Shown: piece by piece, positions 1 to 12,434 of the stretch
How the letters are laid out: every line of letters begins with the position of its first letter
Numbering within the stretch: the stretch's first letter is position 1
NCBI RefSeq assembly: GCF_001949145.1
Contig: NW_019091392.1
Coordinates: 1,502,526-1,566,525 of the forward strand
DNA length: 64,000 nucleotides
Direction: 5' to 3'
DNA from: Acanthaster planci
Taxonomy: Eukaryota > Echinodermata > Asteroidea > Valvatida > Acanthasteridae
Translations under genes and position numbers: made by a program
The notes under the pieces: generated by a model
Told to the model about the DNA's origin: nothing
The model's input: the letters and a program-made list of their open reading frames with translations, nothing else
Database searches by the model: none

Positions 1-68
1 GTTCCGAGAACAGTGTTCTTACGTCGTGTTCCCACCGTTCGAGGGCAAGAACAAGAAACCCGTGTCAA
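1..68 (+). CDS. Partial first visible exon of the HMGL-like gene
   Basis: Reading from base 2 gives an open frame (FREQCSYVVFPPFEGKNKKP...) up to a strong donor, A|GTACAGT, at 69. It leaves one base over, exactly what the next exon (starting with two leftover bases at 751) needs, forming a serine codon across the junction. Short and truncated at the window edge, so less certain than the other exons. Confidence 0.5.
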
Positions 69-3000
69 GTACAGTCTGCCCGAACTTTACCCCGATTCCC
101 GCGAAACTACAATCCTGGACCAATCTCGTTGGAACATGCCTCCTCCTCGCCCCCTGTCAGTGTTGTTTTTCATTGGGTAAACTGGGCTTAGTCTTGGTCC
201 AGTAAAGGACCACATCATTAAATGGGGAGAGGGGGATCTTTTCACCGCGCTTTCCAGAAGTTGTTCCAACTTTTGTACAGGATTGTAGAGGGCGCTGCAG
301 GTACACGCTGCCCAGGTTACATAGTTGTAAATAAACTGTTGTAAATTACAACGATGCACCCACGATGACTACACTCACTTCAGAGAACCACAGAGAATAC
401 TCAGAAATCTAGAAGGGTTTAAAGCGCCCACTTTTCAAACTAATGATTCATCCCCCCCCCCAACTTATTCCAGAAGTAAGAGTCACCACATTTTCAAAAG
501 TTACTTTGCTTCACGTTCAAACGGATCATTTTCAATACATGTATTTCATTTTAGTCAAGTATCTTGATTTCTGTATAGCTTACATTCAGAAATGGTGTTG
601 ATTTCTTGCACGCTTAAGCCGTTACTTTCAAATATTCGATCATTATTGAAAACAATAAGGTCTAAAGTATTTTAGTCTTCAATAAAACTTCTAATCAAGG
701 GTCTTAGTTAAATTGGGAACCATATCTGCTCCCAATGATCATTTCTTCAGGCAGCCGCGAAGGAGTTCTCGATAAAGAAACAGTTCCGGTCGGCTTGCGG
801 AGGATGAAGGAGCTGGGTCTGTGGAATCCCCTCCTCGAGGTCAATCTGGCAGAGGGAGCCTACAACCTCCTCCACTGTCCCATTGAAGACCTGCTTGCTC
901 TGCTGGAGAAGTGGATCGTGTGGGCGCACGAGCACCTGCATCCGGAGACCCGGGTCCTGGTCAACCTGCGCGACCTGCCGGACGCCATGCCCGACAGCGC
1001 GCATCGGGTGTTTAGGGCGGTGGACTTCCTGGCCCGGTTGCCGGCCACCTTGCGACCCATCGGCATCCTCTTCGAAGAGTACAAGGGGCTGTGCATGCCG
1101 GAGGAGTGCGGCCTGTGGGCCAAGTATATCCGGCAGATCATGGACGCCAACAACTGGCAAGGACACCTCTTGGTTCACGTGCATGAGAAGTTTGGCTTCT
1201 GCTACGCTTCCCAAATCCAGGTCAGAGTTATCCAGAACATCCCAACACTTATCAAATGTATTCTGAGAAAGGGATTAAATCTTGCTTAATAAGCAAAGAA
1301 GAGAAAAATGATCCAGCATGATGTAAATAGAAAACGCAATACTTTTTTGTACACAGATGTAACATTGAGGTTTTCTTCCTCGGATGACATCACAGTTTTG
1401 CTAATGAATATGAAAATACTCATTGGCATAAAAACTCAAAAGGCAGTAGCATACCCTTTGAAAAAGTGAAACAACAGTTCAAAACGATTAGGTTAATTGA
1501 CTGAGACGTAAAGGTGCATTTTGAAGGTTTGTATTAAAACAAATTGATTGCAGCAACCCTTAAATCAAACAGTAAAAGATTCCGTTTCTTAGACCCTATA
1601 TTAAACTCCGATCAATTAACCAAAATACGTCAAGGTTAAACAGCTATCGCTCAGTAATTACTTCAACTCTAACTGCAGAGTCTTATCGGTGGTGCGGACG
1701 GTATATGGGGGAGCGTCTGCTTCGAGAGTGCAGGCCTAGGGAGCGCCTCGGCATGCGTGACCCTGATGAACCTGGTGCGGCTGGGTAATAAGAAAATTAC
1801 CCAGGCGTTTAACTCGACTTACCTGCGGCGGGCCGCCATCAATGTGACCAAGATCACCACGGGCTTTGATCCCTACTCCAAGACCCCCGTCTACGGTGAG
1901 CAGGCCCTGGACCACGTCTTCGACCTGAAGAAGGAGGAGTTCGACCTGGCCGATTTCTTCTGCGAGCGCGCCCCCGTGCGCATCTCCACTATGGCGTCCG
2001 AGGAGATGATCTGTACGCACTTGGTGGAGCTGTTCGGTGAGGATCCGCAGTTTACCGTGAAGCAAGCCAACCGAATGAGGATGGTTATGGAGGAAGACCT
2101 GCGTCACAACCGGTAACGTACACACTTTCGCTGGGTGCGCTTGATTAGCATCCAAGTGGTCAGCTCGGGTTTAACCTCGCTCTCACCGCCTCGCTTGTTT
2201 GACACAGCACACACAGTCATCCCCAGGTCAGGTTTGCCCCGTGTATAGGTATCGAACGCACCCATTATAGATTTAGAGACCAAGGCGTTTCACTAGCTGT
2301 AGCTAGAGGACAAAATTAAGAAATGCCCACGTCACGTGCGTAGGTCATGGGCGGTTTCTGCTAAGCTTGTAAACATTGCAAAGCATTTTTTTCTTTTTTT
2401 CTAAGAACCAACAGTGGGAGCTGTTTATCTATATGAGCATTTGAATCCAAAGTGATCTAACAACACGTCATAAAGTAAGGGTTTCTTCTGTGACATAAAT
2501 TCTTTGACAAAATGATATCGAGTGCTTTCAAACAACTCAAGTTAATACATTCACTTCCATCATAATATTTTCAAAATGTGTGATAAAAGTATCGTTGATT
2601 TGTGTTGTATTCTACAGCTCAACCAATTCAATTTGATTACTTCGATTTACAGATCTCCAAAGTTGTGCATAGTGGTAATGGAGCCATGAAACGAATTGAT
2701 GTGAACATGAGACTGATAACTTTCTTTCCCAATTAAAGATAGCATGCACATGGCTTTCAATTACAGCCTCGACCAACACAATAACACAAAAGGAAGAGTC
2801 AAAACGAAGATAAACCGTTTTTCTCAGCCGGATCCATTAAAAAAGAGGAAAGAGATTTTTCGCTGTTCCTTGACAGGAAAGAAGAGTACATGAGCACCGT
2901 TGGCGTGGCACTTCTCTTCAAGAAGGCTGGTGGCTCACTCACCAAGAAAATGAAAGAAGTCATCCACAAGATGGAGCTGGGCAAGCCGCACGCCGTGAAC

Positions 3001-3342
3001 CTGATCTCGCAAGTCCGCAAGATGTGGGACACGTGGCTTGTAGCGGACGAGGTCAACGGTAACGGTGACGCACTGGAGCTGGAGTCATTCTACAGCGGCT
3101 TCATGGCCCCGTACTTCCCCAGCTTCGACCGGTGCCTCGATACAAAGTGGACGCTCCACGCCTTAGACCTGGAGGAGAACGACCGGGTGCGCTGGGCCGA
3201 TTTCCAGGTGTACCTGACCTGGGCGATGCACCAGTACCCCGACATCAAAGATGCTCAAGAGCTACTGGATGTTACATTTAGGAACGGGATCGTTCCTTCC
3301 ATTCGGCATAGTATGGTTTCTGTAGATCCGACCGCGTCCTAA
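1..3342 (+). CDS. Spliced gene, 5'-truncated: HMGL-like TIM-barrel protein with C-terminal EF-hand-like segment
   Basis: Four exons (1-68, 751-1220, 1679-2112, 2877-3342) join in frame across GT-AG introns (phases 1, 0, 2) and give 478 residues ending at a stop; the N-terminus lies outside the window. Residues about 90-230 follow the second half of an HMGL-like (pyruvate carboxyltransferase/DRE-TIM) barrel: a strand with a GLCMPEE turn, then LLVHVHEKFG (His165 and His167, matching the family's metal-binding HxH), then a GADGIWGS strand and a Gly/Ala/Ser-rich loop. Residues 381-393 and 421-432 resemble EF-hand loops; the second has acidic or Asn residues at positions 1, 3, 5 and 12. The N-terminal DRE motif of the family cannot be seen here, so catalytic activity cannot be judged. 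In related enzymes the domain condenses or cleaves acyl-CoA or pyruvate substrates; the substrate here is unknown. Coding exons are GC-rich against AT-rich introns. Exon structure is well supported; the family assignment is by pattern only. Confidence 0.72.
69..750 (+). other. Intron of the HMGL-like gene
   Basis: AT-rich intron of 682 bp between the partial first exon and the 751 exon. A run of C at about 451-461 and a CTCF-like core (TAGAGGGCGC at 286-295) are the only features I see; no further exon is evident. Confidence 0.5.
751..1220 (+). CDS. Internal exon of the HMGL-like gene (barrel strands and HxH motif)
   Basis: Acceptor tttcttcag|GC at 750/751 and donor CAG|GTCAGA at 1220/1221. 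The exon is 470 bp and opens with two bases completing a codon, then 156 codons. It carries the GLCMPEE turn and the HVH metal-site candidate. An ATG at 735 lies in the intron before the acceptor and is not the real start. Confidence 0.75.
1221..1678 (+). other. Intron of the HMGL-like gene
   Basis: A 458-bp AT-rich phase-0 intron with no coding signal; the pyrimidine tract before the acceptor is short. Confidence 0.7.
1679..2112 (+). CDS. Internal exon of the HMGL-like gene (end of barrel)
   Basis: Acceptor ctctaactgcag|AGT at 1678/1679 and donor CG|GTAACG at 2112/2113. It begins SLIGGADGIWGSVCF, continuing the barrel directly after the HVH-containing exon in phase 0, and runs through a GLGSASAC loop into a helical region. 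Without splicing, a stop (TAA) follows the donor at once, so the intron is needed. Confidence 0.75.
2113..2876 (+). other. Intron of the HMGL-like gene
   Basis: A 764-bp AT-rich phase-2 intron; no exon or recognisable repeat seen. Confidence 0.7.
2877..3342 (+). CDS. Last exon of the HMGL-like gene (EF-hand-like segment)
   Basis: Acceptor gttccttgacag|G at 2876/2877; its first base completes an Arg codon split across the intron. It encodes 154 residues and a TAA-type end at 3342. It holds a basic, Lys-rich stretch (KKAGGSLTKKMKE) and two EF-hand-like loops separated by about 28 residues, with aromatic helices either side (WDTW, FYSGF, FQVYLTWAMHQYP). Confidence 0.75.
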
Positions 3343-4735
3343 GTATATTTTCAATGTCGGAGTGCATGCATGAAACCTTTGCTGGCGGTGTAAACTTTGC
3401 AGGTGTTGAGCTTGCGCGTCTCATTTCGGTAGTTTTCCTTTACGTCGCACTAAAAAACTTCGTCAGAAATAATCAATTGACGTGATCACTTCTATGAAGA
3501 AGAGTATACAAAGTCATGAATCATTGGTTTGATACATTTGGGATAAAATCCTCCGTTTGGGGTTTTATACATTGGTACATTCTACGCGTTGAGAAACAAC
3601 CTGTTTTTACAGAATACCGACGTGATAACATCATTCGCACAATTATGACTTCGTATTTCAAGGGAATCAATGCGAGAATCAGCACGTGAAGCAACGCGAC
3701 CATATTCCCTTCGTTTGCATCATATCAATACAAAGCAACTTGTAACCCATAACAGAGATCTAAATGATAACAATTGATAATTTTTCGGTGAGTTCTATTT
3801 TGTTGTTGAGGGAAAGTAAATTCTACAACGGAATGAAGGTTAAAGGGCTAGTCGAAGTTTATCATTGCTTGGGAAATAGTGGAGCTACACGCGAACCTGA
3901 TTGTGGGCAACTGTTGAATTTGTTTTGGTTTCTCTTGATTCTATTTTTGTGTAAAACTCGGAATTTGGGTTATTATGTACTCATGGAAGGAGCTGTCCGT
4001 AGCATGGTAAACGCCAGAGGTAGCTGGCAGTGTTGTGTAGCTAGAAAGCCATGAATACTGTATAATTCAGTGGCAGGTGATGTGATGTCCGGTGCTGAAG
4101 GAAATACAAATGCTCAGAGAACCCAAATAAGTTACTTTGCAAATGTACCTAAAACGTGCTGTGCAAACACAGGTTTTTTGTCTCATGTTATTGGCTATTG
4201 ACATTGCATAATGAGTTACATGTTTTTGAATTATGCTTGTACAGCATCTTTACACTCGTTCCTCTGTTAAAATGTTCAACTTTTTAAAAGACATGGTGGA
4301 TTGTCTTATCTTTAAGCAACGTATGGCACCTGCTTGCAATGTACAAAAATGATAATATATGTTGTAATAAAAAAATCTTTGTGTAGCGTGTTTTATAAAT
4401 CTGCATGCATATTAAATGCCAGATTTTACCCCCCTTTTGTTTTTTAGAAAGTGTTATATTCAGATTTATAGCTAAGGCAGATTAAGAACCAAGTTTTTTA
4501 GAGGGGTGGGAAATCCAAAACTTTTATTCTTATTCTTTGTAATTTTTGTTGTTTTGTGGCTGACAACAATGCTTGTGTGTGTGTTTTCCTCTTAACTGAT
4601 ACCAACGGACACCATTTATGACTTTTTTGCCGAGAACATAGTAAATCTGATCTTGCCACTTGTCGGAATAAACATTACACGATGTGCCGGTAATTTTTGC
4701 AAAATTAAAAACTACTGCATTCAATGACAATAAAC
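3343..4735 (+). other. Probable 3' UTR and candidate poly(A) signals
   Basis: AT-rich non-coding sequence after the stop at 3342. AATAAA hexamers at 4366-4371 and 4729-4734 are the first clear poly(A) signals, implying a 3' UTR of about 1.0-1.4 kb. The open frame at 3764-4054 looks like chance: no bias and no recognisable motif. Confidence 0.35.
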
Positions 4736-5596
4736 AGTTATTAGTTATTTCGCTTGTACTTTATCTTGTGTAGAGTAACAAGTTAATGGCGTTATTTAGC
4801 GTCAGGACACGAACCACATTTTATAACCTCAAGTTCAACTCTAAGCTAGTCGTATCAAACGTTGTTCGGTGATATATTCAAAGCCAGACATTGAACTTTG
4901 AACCTCAGCCCAATGATGATGGCTTATAACTATCGACTTCAGAAGTTTCGCGAAAACAAAGAATTCTTTCTTTTGCTATGATAATTTTTCCACATGACAT
5001 TGGCGTAGCCAGCAGGGGAATCCATTCTGAGAAAAAAAATCCCAAGTTTGCTTTTGGACTCAGTACTTGGATAAGCCAGTCTAAATAATGCACAACACTG
5101 GCATGATATGAGAAGGGAGTATGAACCGATGACACAAACAAGTTTTCAGTTGTTATATTTTAATTTCTCGCTGTTCGATTTCTGATCAAATGTAGATCGA
5201 TGACTCAACAGCTTGCATTGAATATCTGCTCTTCAGATCCATGTAACAGTGTATGTCGTTTATTGAGAGGAACAATAAGAATTTCGTCGACTATTTCAAT
5301 GAATTTGCAGGAGACGTTGCCGATATTGAGTGATTAATTAAGTTTCAATTAGCAATTTAATTAACATATGATTATTTTATTCGCAGTAAGAAAGAGGAAA
5401 ATAATGTAGGAGTGGGAACCAGTCTAACATTGCAATTTACTAGCAATACGCGTATGTGGTGGCCGTTCTTCTGACACAAATCTATTTCGCGAAATGGTGG
5501 ACGTTAATAAGCGAGGATCGTTTGTTCTCCAAACAAAAAAAAAGGAAATGATCATTAGAGATATTGTTATTAGCAAATAATGAATGTTTCACATTC

Positions 5597-5714
5597 GTGC
5601 AATGGTAAGATTATTTGATTCGGTGACAGACGAAATGTCCTATCCCACTCAGCTTCGCCTCGTGAAATGGAGCATTTTGTCTGTCACCTCATGAAATTAG
5701 TCTTACCATCGCAC
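5597..5714. mobile_element. Foldback (MITE-like) element, 118 bp
   Basis: The left arm (GTGCAATGGTAAGATTATTT...) and the reverse complement of the right end (GTGCGATGGTAAGACTAATTT...) match over about 40 bp with several mismatches, both running into GGTGACAGACRAAATG. The loop holds CTCAGCTTCGCCTCGTG. It has no coding capacity and sits in AT-rich flanks, as small non-autonomous DNA transposons usually do. Target-site duplication is not clear. Confidence 0.6.
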
Positions 5715-6248
5715 TCATGATTATTTATTATATTCGTACACTATTCCCCTGAGCATCTTTATTCTCTTGTGAAAGAAAAATTTGCAAGTACCTGCCAATT
5801 TTCAAGCCAGCCTGACACAAGTTTTACATGGATAATTTAAACTAAATCTTGTTGTTTCTTTATCCATCAAACAAGAATGCAGTGTACGTCATGAACTTTC
5901 AAAACCAAGTCATACCATGTCATAATATGATAAAAACGATAAGGGATACAATCAAGTCTGGGTGAACTTTGGTCCAGTAAACAGTTGAAAATAATCGGGT
6001 CTGACTTAACCTCATTCTGGAAATGATCTTTTCAAATGTCTGTGTGATATCGAGAACCGCCTTCTAGACTTTACCTTTGAACGTGCATTCCACCTATTTT
6101 CTGCCATAGACGTGATCAAGGTTACGTCACCCTGTAGTCTTTGTGCCAGACGCTGCTGTTTTTATAAGACTGTTGACAAATCTTAGGGCGATAAGTTCTA
6201 GTACACCTATAGCACAGTTCGTGAACTTTAATGGCGATTTATCACACA

Positions 6249-6325
6249 GCAGTGGCGTAGCTAGGATTTTACTAATGGGGGAACAAGGGGGCACCAGCAT
6301 CTGATGGGGGCACCAGCTTTCAGTG
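6249..6325 (+). mobile_element. Fragment resembling a hAT-type transposon end
   Basis: CAGTGGCGTAGCTAGGATTT followed by G-rich sequence resembles the terminal inverted repeat seen on many non-autonomous hAT elements in animals. A short internal echo, GGGGGCACCAGC, occurs twice about 26 bp apart. The opposite end was not found, so it is likely truncated. Confidence 0.35.
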
Positions 6326-9300
6326 GTGTGGGTTTCTTTTAGTGCAAGCTTTCAGTAGCCTTGTTTAACGCCCATTCATCCATTTTTAGTCATACTGTGA
6401 TATCTTTCAGCGATGAATAACCATCCTATGTAAATAGTAGCGTCCTTCAAGACTAGTCATCACCAAGCTGTCATTTATTAGTGGCTGAGGACAATTACCG
6501 ATTTCATTCCTCTATGATGCAACCAACTCGATTGGCTAGTTTCAAGTGGGTGAAGAGACTTGAGACTTTTCTTGATTACATGACAACAAAGGAATGTCCG
6601 CAAAAGAAATGAAACAAAAGTCTCTGTGCATTTGATCAGAGTCAGTGGAATAACAACGGCTAATCACATTTGTTTTTGTGGCTGGAAATTGCTCATGGTT
6701 GATTCGACTCCCGTTGTCAAATTGTACCATTTGCACGTTTCTAAACAGCGCCCCCACTGGCTCCGACAAGAAACTCGATATTTTAAAAACACGCACACCT
6801 TTTCATCAAGTCCCCTCAACCTGCCCTCGCAGCTGAATTGGAATTCTCAGAGAGCGATTTCCAATTTCAGAATAGAAAAATGCTTTGGGTAGCATTTAGT
6901 TTTAACGTTACACATTTACAGCCGTAATGAAAACAAGTGCTGCGGTAGTATTGAATGGGAGTTTTAAATTTTGATTGTTCAAGACTAGTGTGAAATATGT
7001 TGTGGGAGCTTCGATTATGGTGACTATTTATAGAGTCACCAGGAATGGAAATCGAGGAAAGAACGCAGAGCTACTTAATTCTAATGCAAACACTCTCACT
7101 GTTCGGAAAGTTGAGCCGGCCATAACGATGGTTTTAAATTTTATTTCTAGGGTTGCAAGACTAGTATGAACGACCAAATACTCCCACTTCAAAACAATCA
7201 GGGAAAATTAACACAACTTTCCGTGGCTTTTGAGACACATAATATGTGCAAGTTTATTTCATTTTCTGTTCAGTTTTGGTGAATTAGTGGACTTTGGAGA
7301 TATTGCTGTGAAAAAGATGATCAAAGAAAAAAAACAGTTGTGAAGCCCATTCCATTTTGAAAGTTGATACCTTGACGTCATTGCCAACTAGAGCTATTTG
7401 GAGTGTTCCGTTTGTCCAAATTTCACCACAAGTACAAGCTTAAAGACTCTTTGCCGATTTCCATCCTTACCTTTCACAAATTCTCCTGTTGATTGGCCGC
7501 AAAATGTTCCGAAAGGAAAGAATTTGAAGCTTGCAGACAGAGAATTTAGTCTATGTAATCCATTTCGGGCCTCTTTTACTGGCCTCAAACCGCAGATAGT
7601 TGTATCTACAAATGCAAAGTGCGCCCTCAACTTCATCCTCCTTTTTCGATTGTTCTGTGCCCGTTACACGAAATGAGGGAAGGAATTGACCTTTTTGTCG
7701 TTACATTTTGGAGTACTTTTTAAGCAATTAAAAGCTCTCTAATGCAGAACTAAAAACTCTAGTGACGGTAGGGAGTATTCGTAGAAAAAACACATAAAAT
7801 CCCGAAAAATCTTGCGAGAAAAATGACCGCAATTTTCGTAGCTGTAACCCCTGAATATTTTTGATGGGCCACAGTTGGGAAAATATTATTATCATTATTT
7901 TGTTTTGGTAGAAAGGTCCATTGCTCCATTCCCATATGAAGACAACGCGTAATACGATAAAGGATAATGCAAAAGACAAAAAAACCCGCACTTTGTGTGT
8001 AGCTCGTGTGTACACCTATAGGGGTTGGTAGAAGAGACTTGGTTAGGTTGGCCTCTGGCTGCCTTCGAATTCCCTGAACTAACAGCGACCAGGAGACCAC
8101 AATTCACGCAGAGTGACCTTTAGTGCATTATCACGTTGTGAAAAGAGAGACGATATATCGAGTTGCATCTTTGAAAAAAATGATTACCTTTTGCTATCTG
8201 TACTGTTAGGGTCATGCACATTTCCGTGGACTACATTTTTCATCACTATATTTTCTTCCATCAAGTAAATCCTTAAAAGTGCTGAAGATGGCAATTTTTA
8301 GGGTGTTTCTATAGTTTTTGGATAAGGCCGAAATGAAAATCAGTGCGAGATTGAAAGGAGGTTTACAACAATAAATTTTTTTCCACAGATGACCCTTTTG
8401 AAAGATGTATTCTGTTAACCCTGACTACCCAGGGTGTGTACAAAGCCAGACTAAAATTAGAGGATTCAGGACTTCCCTGGCCACTGTTCAGATCCATGTA
8501 CCAGCGCGGGTCTCCAGGACTGGCTGCGGTGTGGTTCCCACTGTTACCCTCGCCCATGCGATCGTCGGATTGAATCCGATGCCTTTGCTCAAAGCAAACT
8601 TCTGTAAGGATTAGGGGAATAATACAACCAAATCAGTGCATCATTAAACGAGTATGCAGTAAGGTTCTGCTGATGCCGCAACTCGACCGTACCCAAGGAT
8701 AAATCTACTCGGGTATACAATAATCTGTTCTTGTTAAAAACGGATGTTTTCCTTGTAGAAAAGCGGCATTTGGAATAAAGCCTAACAATGCGCCACAGAC
8801 TCGTCTTTCTACTCCGATCAGATTGCCAGAATCGAGTCATGTCAACCGTGTTGCACAAAGTCAACAGAGGCAAACCGCGTACATCACCTAATATCATGTC
8901 TTCATTTTCCGCTTTATCGCGCCAGCAGGTCGCTCTCTTTTGATCCGGCTGTTCTCAGCGTCTGATTCGCCGGCGACAATTGCAACATTGGGCACGGTAA
9001 ACAATTTGGGGCTGTCTGTCAAGACAGAGCGTATTATGCTAGGGCCCTTTTGTTGTTGGGCAACGTCGCCCGTATCTCTCGGCCTGCCTCTCCCAGGTCG
9101 AGAGTACCTGTGGTAAAGATGGTAGCAACCCGACAACAAGGCTCGGCGCGGGATAAGAGCCTAGGGCGTGAATTAAGACCCTGGCAAAAGGCATTAGTTT
9201 GTTTGCCAGGAGTAAATCTACTCAGTAATACAACAGCTTTCAGGAGCGACATATTCTGTGAATGTGAATAGAAGACAAACGCTGTCCCTACAAAAACACT

Positions 9301-12174
9301 TTGCCCTGCGTACACGTTCGCCTGGTGGATCTCTGTCGCATAGGTGGTCTCCAATGGACCAGATTGGCTCTTAAAGTTGTTTTTCTCGACTCTCAAGAGC
9401 GGAATCAACAGGATTTGTTAACTTTTCGGATTAGACGGCAAATTCTTGCCTGTGTGGAGATAACAAGGATAACAGCAGTTAGGGTGTTTCTCTTGCCAAT
9501 TTAAGGAAGAGTTTCTGATGCATTGTAAAATTCAGAAACAAAGCCTTGGATTAGAGAACCCCCTACTTTTTTGCACAAAGAAGAAAACAACGCAGAAAAA
9601 TTATTGCTTACCGTTGGTGGCGCTGCCATTTTATACAGTTCACCGAATTTGCTGATAAGAGATGGTAGTGGATACTACCAGGATCTAAAAGCGTTTTTTA
9701 ATGGTCTGCTTCGATTTTGCAGGCCTCTCTCTTCAAGCATTGAGGGGCTTGGTTGACTTTGTTTTGTTTGCCTTTCCTGGTTGCAATGCTTTTGTTGTAT
9801 GTGATCGTTGTGAACAATTAAAAACTAATAACACCAACAATAACAACATCAGCATCAGCATCAACCATTACAATCAAACTCGTATGATAATGATGTGCTG
9901 TCCTTAATACGTATAGAGGTTTTGCGTTTAGGATATTTGGAAGGGATTTATAGCTATTGTTGAATCCCAGCTGTCGGTCTTGACTACTTGATGATGATAC
10001 TATGTTATTAATTGGCCAGGGAATATTTTTATGCTTAGGACTAAATTGCTACCAATTTTACCAGTTTTAACAAAACCTGGTCTCTTTTTGACTGGCTGCT
10101 GTTTTTAATGTTCATCATTGGTCTCAGGTAATATTTATATTTGATTACAGACTCAGCTTTGGTAATTTTAATGTGATTGTTCTCTGTTGTTGACATGTAT
10201 GTACATGTACCAGCTTTTGGAAGTCATGGTTTTATTGTTTCATCGTATTATCCTCTCCAACGGGACCCACTGGAACTAAGGTCTTTTGAATGGACGGAAT
10301 CGGCCACCCATAATAAAGAAGAAATAAAATAAAATACCTTTTGCCTTTGAGAAAGATTCTGCTCTGATCAAAACGTCAGGCCCTCCATATTTTGAGATAA
10401 AATAAAACAGATAGAAAAATGCATCGAGTTACACACAAGAGCCTGAAATCACCATACAAAACATGGGCTTTAAAGGTTCGAAACGAAATTTTAAACTGTT
10501 ATGGGCAAATTATAAATTGTGAAACCCACAAGCTGCACGTAAGACATCATTTATATATCCGTTGTCGTTCGTCAGCCTAAGACATATCCTTGATGTTTTC
10601 CCACATTATATTAAATCATTATGGTAACTCTTTTTTACCCGTTCACGTGAAAATAAGACTAAAACACGCGTAGAGGTCAGTTTTATTAATAGAAGACCTT
10701 GCCAGCATACCAACATTAGAGAAAGATCCCTGTGTAAAAAATTGAAAAGGGGTTAGTAAGCGCTGTCACTAGCAACTACTCAACTTGGCAATCCTGAGAT
10801 GTACAGATCATTCTCAATATCGTAATATTCACATCTAGATCACTGAACCCTTTCACTCAGCCATATTTTGCTGAAAACGCTGAGTTAGTATTAATGTTTC
10901 ATTGCCCAAGGAAAAGGATTACAACCAGCGTCCAGTAGAGCGATTTTCCTTGCCTTGACCAGATTTAGGAATAAGAGAAACAAAATAACATCCAAGAGAA
11001 GGTTATCGCATCAAGGTTTTTTCAGTAAGACTACATTACTCAGCATTTTGGAATTGCTAAAAATGATCCGTCTTTCAAACAAGAAAAAGAAATCGAGTGA
11101 TATTTTGTTATCATCTGCGCAACGCCTGCCTCCTCTTCCTTGCTGAGCCTATTTCTCTCTGAGCATGTACGACATAAGTATAATAATGGTCATCTATGAC
11201 CACAACCACTGCACCGCCCATGGCATCACAGCAGGTGACGCCACACTCTTCATACCAACATGCATTGCTGCGATCCAATTATGCCCCCAATGTCTCCTTT
11301 TTTCAGAAGCACTTTATAATCCCACTTTCAACAAATCATAAACATTACCCCCATTTGAATTTTACTCTCTGAATAGTGTGATGTGTGATGATAGATGAAA
11401 TCAGTTGCACTCAGAGAAAAGGACGACTGGCTCTTCACTGACAGAACACCGAGGTGAAATTCACTCAGTTGTTACGTTCGTTTATAGGGGTCCTTTGCTT
11501 ATCTTAAAACACAAGATTTTTGCGGTGAGTGGGGCTCTACTCAATGACACAAACACCAAATTTCCCTCATGACATGGCATTGGGGACATTCTGGATGGCA
11601 CGTCCCAGAATCACTATATGTATTGGATTGTATAATTGTGTGAACATAGCGGGGTATTTCATACCGGAGGAAGTACTTTCTCCTTGAATGCTTTTTTAAA
11701 ACTACTTTTAATTTGTTTAATTCAAAGTAAATTAAATCGAAATGTAATTGATCTTCCACATAAAATCACCTGACTTGGAACACCACGCGAGTCATTTTCA
11801 CGACATTATCCATTGTGTACAATGGACTGGCAACGTTCCTGTCATTGCACAGGCTTTTCTCAGAAATCAGTGAACTGTTGGATCGAATCCAATTATTTGT
11901 TTAGTGTTTGTTGTTGTTTTCTTTCCTACCTATTGTGTTTTTGAAAGCCCAACATTTAGCTTCACGCCGGAGAAAACCCAAGAAGACACCCTCGTCTTAA
12001 CAGCTACCACTCCCCCACATGCAAACTGGTATTTGGCCCGCCCACAGTGAGCTATGTCCGGATTCATGCCTACTTCATAGTGTAAGTGCCGCCCCCGCAT
12101 AGATTTGGCTAAACTACACTCAATGCTTCTTTCACCTTAGATGCCAGACCGATGTCTTCGATAGCAGTGCTTGG

Positions 12175-12434
12175 GCGTCAATCGGTGGGGAACGGGGGAC
12201 ATGTCCCCCATTTTTCCAAGGGGAAATCATATCAGTTGCCCCCCCCCAAATACACATTTTTTCCAAAACCTAAATGAAAATGTATACCTTGCAAAAGCAT
12301 TTGTAAAAAAAACTGGCTAAAGTAGCCAGAAATTGTCACAGATCACACCACAGAACATCTATACTTCGCTTCGAGCTCGCATTTTTCTGATCAGGGCTAT
12401 GCCCCCCCCCCCAGTTTTCAAAACGGATTGACGC
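12175..12434. mobile_element. MITE-like element, about 260 bp, with short terminal inverted repeats
   Basis: Begins GCGTCAATCGGT and ends with the reverse complement of GCGTCAATCCGT (one mismatch in 12). Just inside the left end lies a palindrome, GGGGGACATGTCCCCC; poly-C runs occur near 12241 and near the right end. It has no coding capacity. Most likely a non-autonomous DNA transposon; target-site duplication is uncertain. Confidence 0.5.

Larger units (their letters stand above)
4736..12174. other. Gene-free interval with scattered repeat fragments
   Basis: No open frame here has coding character. Contents: a foldback element at 5597-5714, hAT-type end fragments near 4998 and 6249, and a CTCF-like core at 6746-6760. 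The GC-rich patch at about 8930-9180 has short overlapping frames on both strands but no convincing exon. The rest is AT-rich unique-looking sequence. Confidence 0.5.

Noticed and set aside
747-1214. Minus-strand frame of 155 codons opposite the HMGL-like exon
   Set aside because: A shadow of the plus-strand exon, which has splice sites, phase match and domain motifs.
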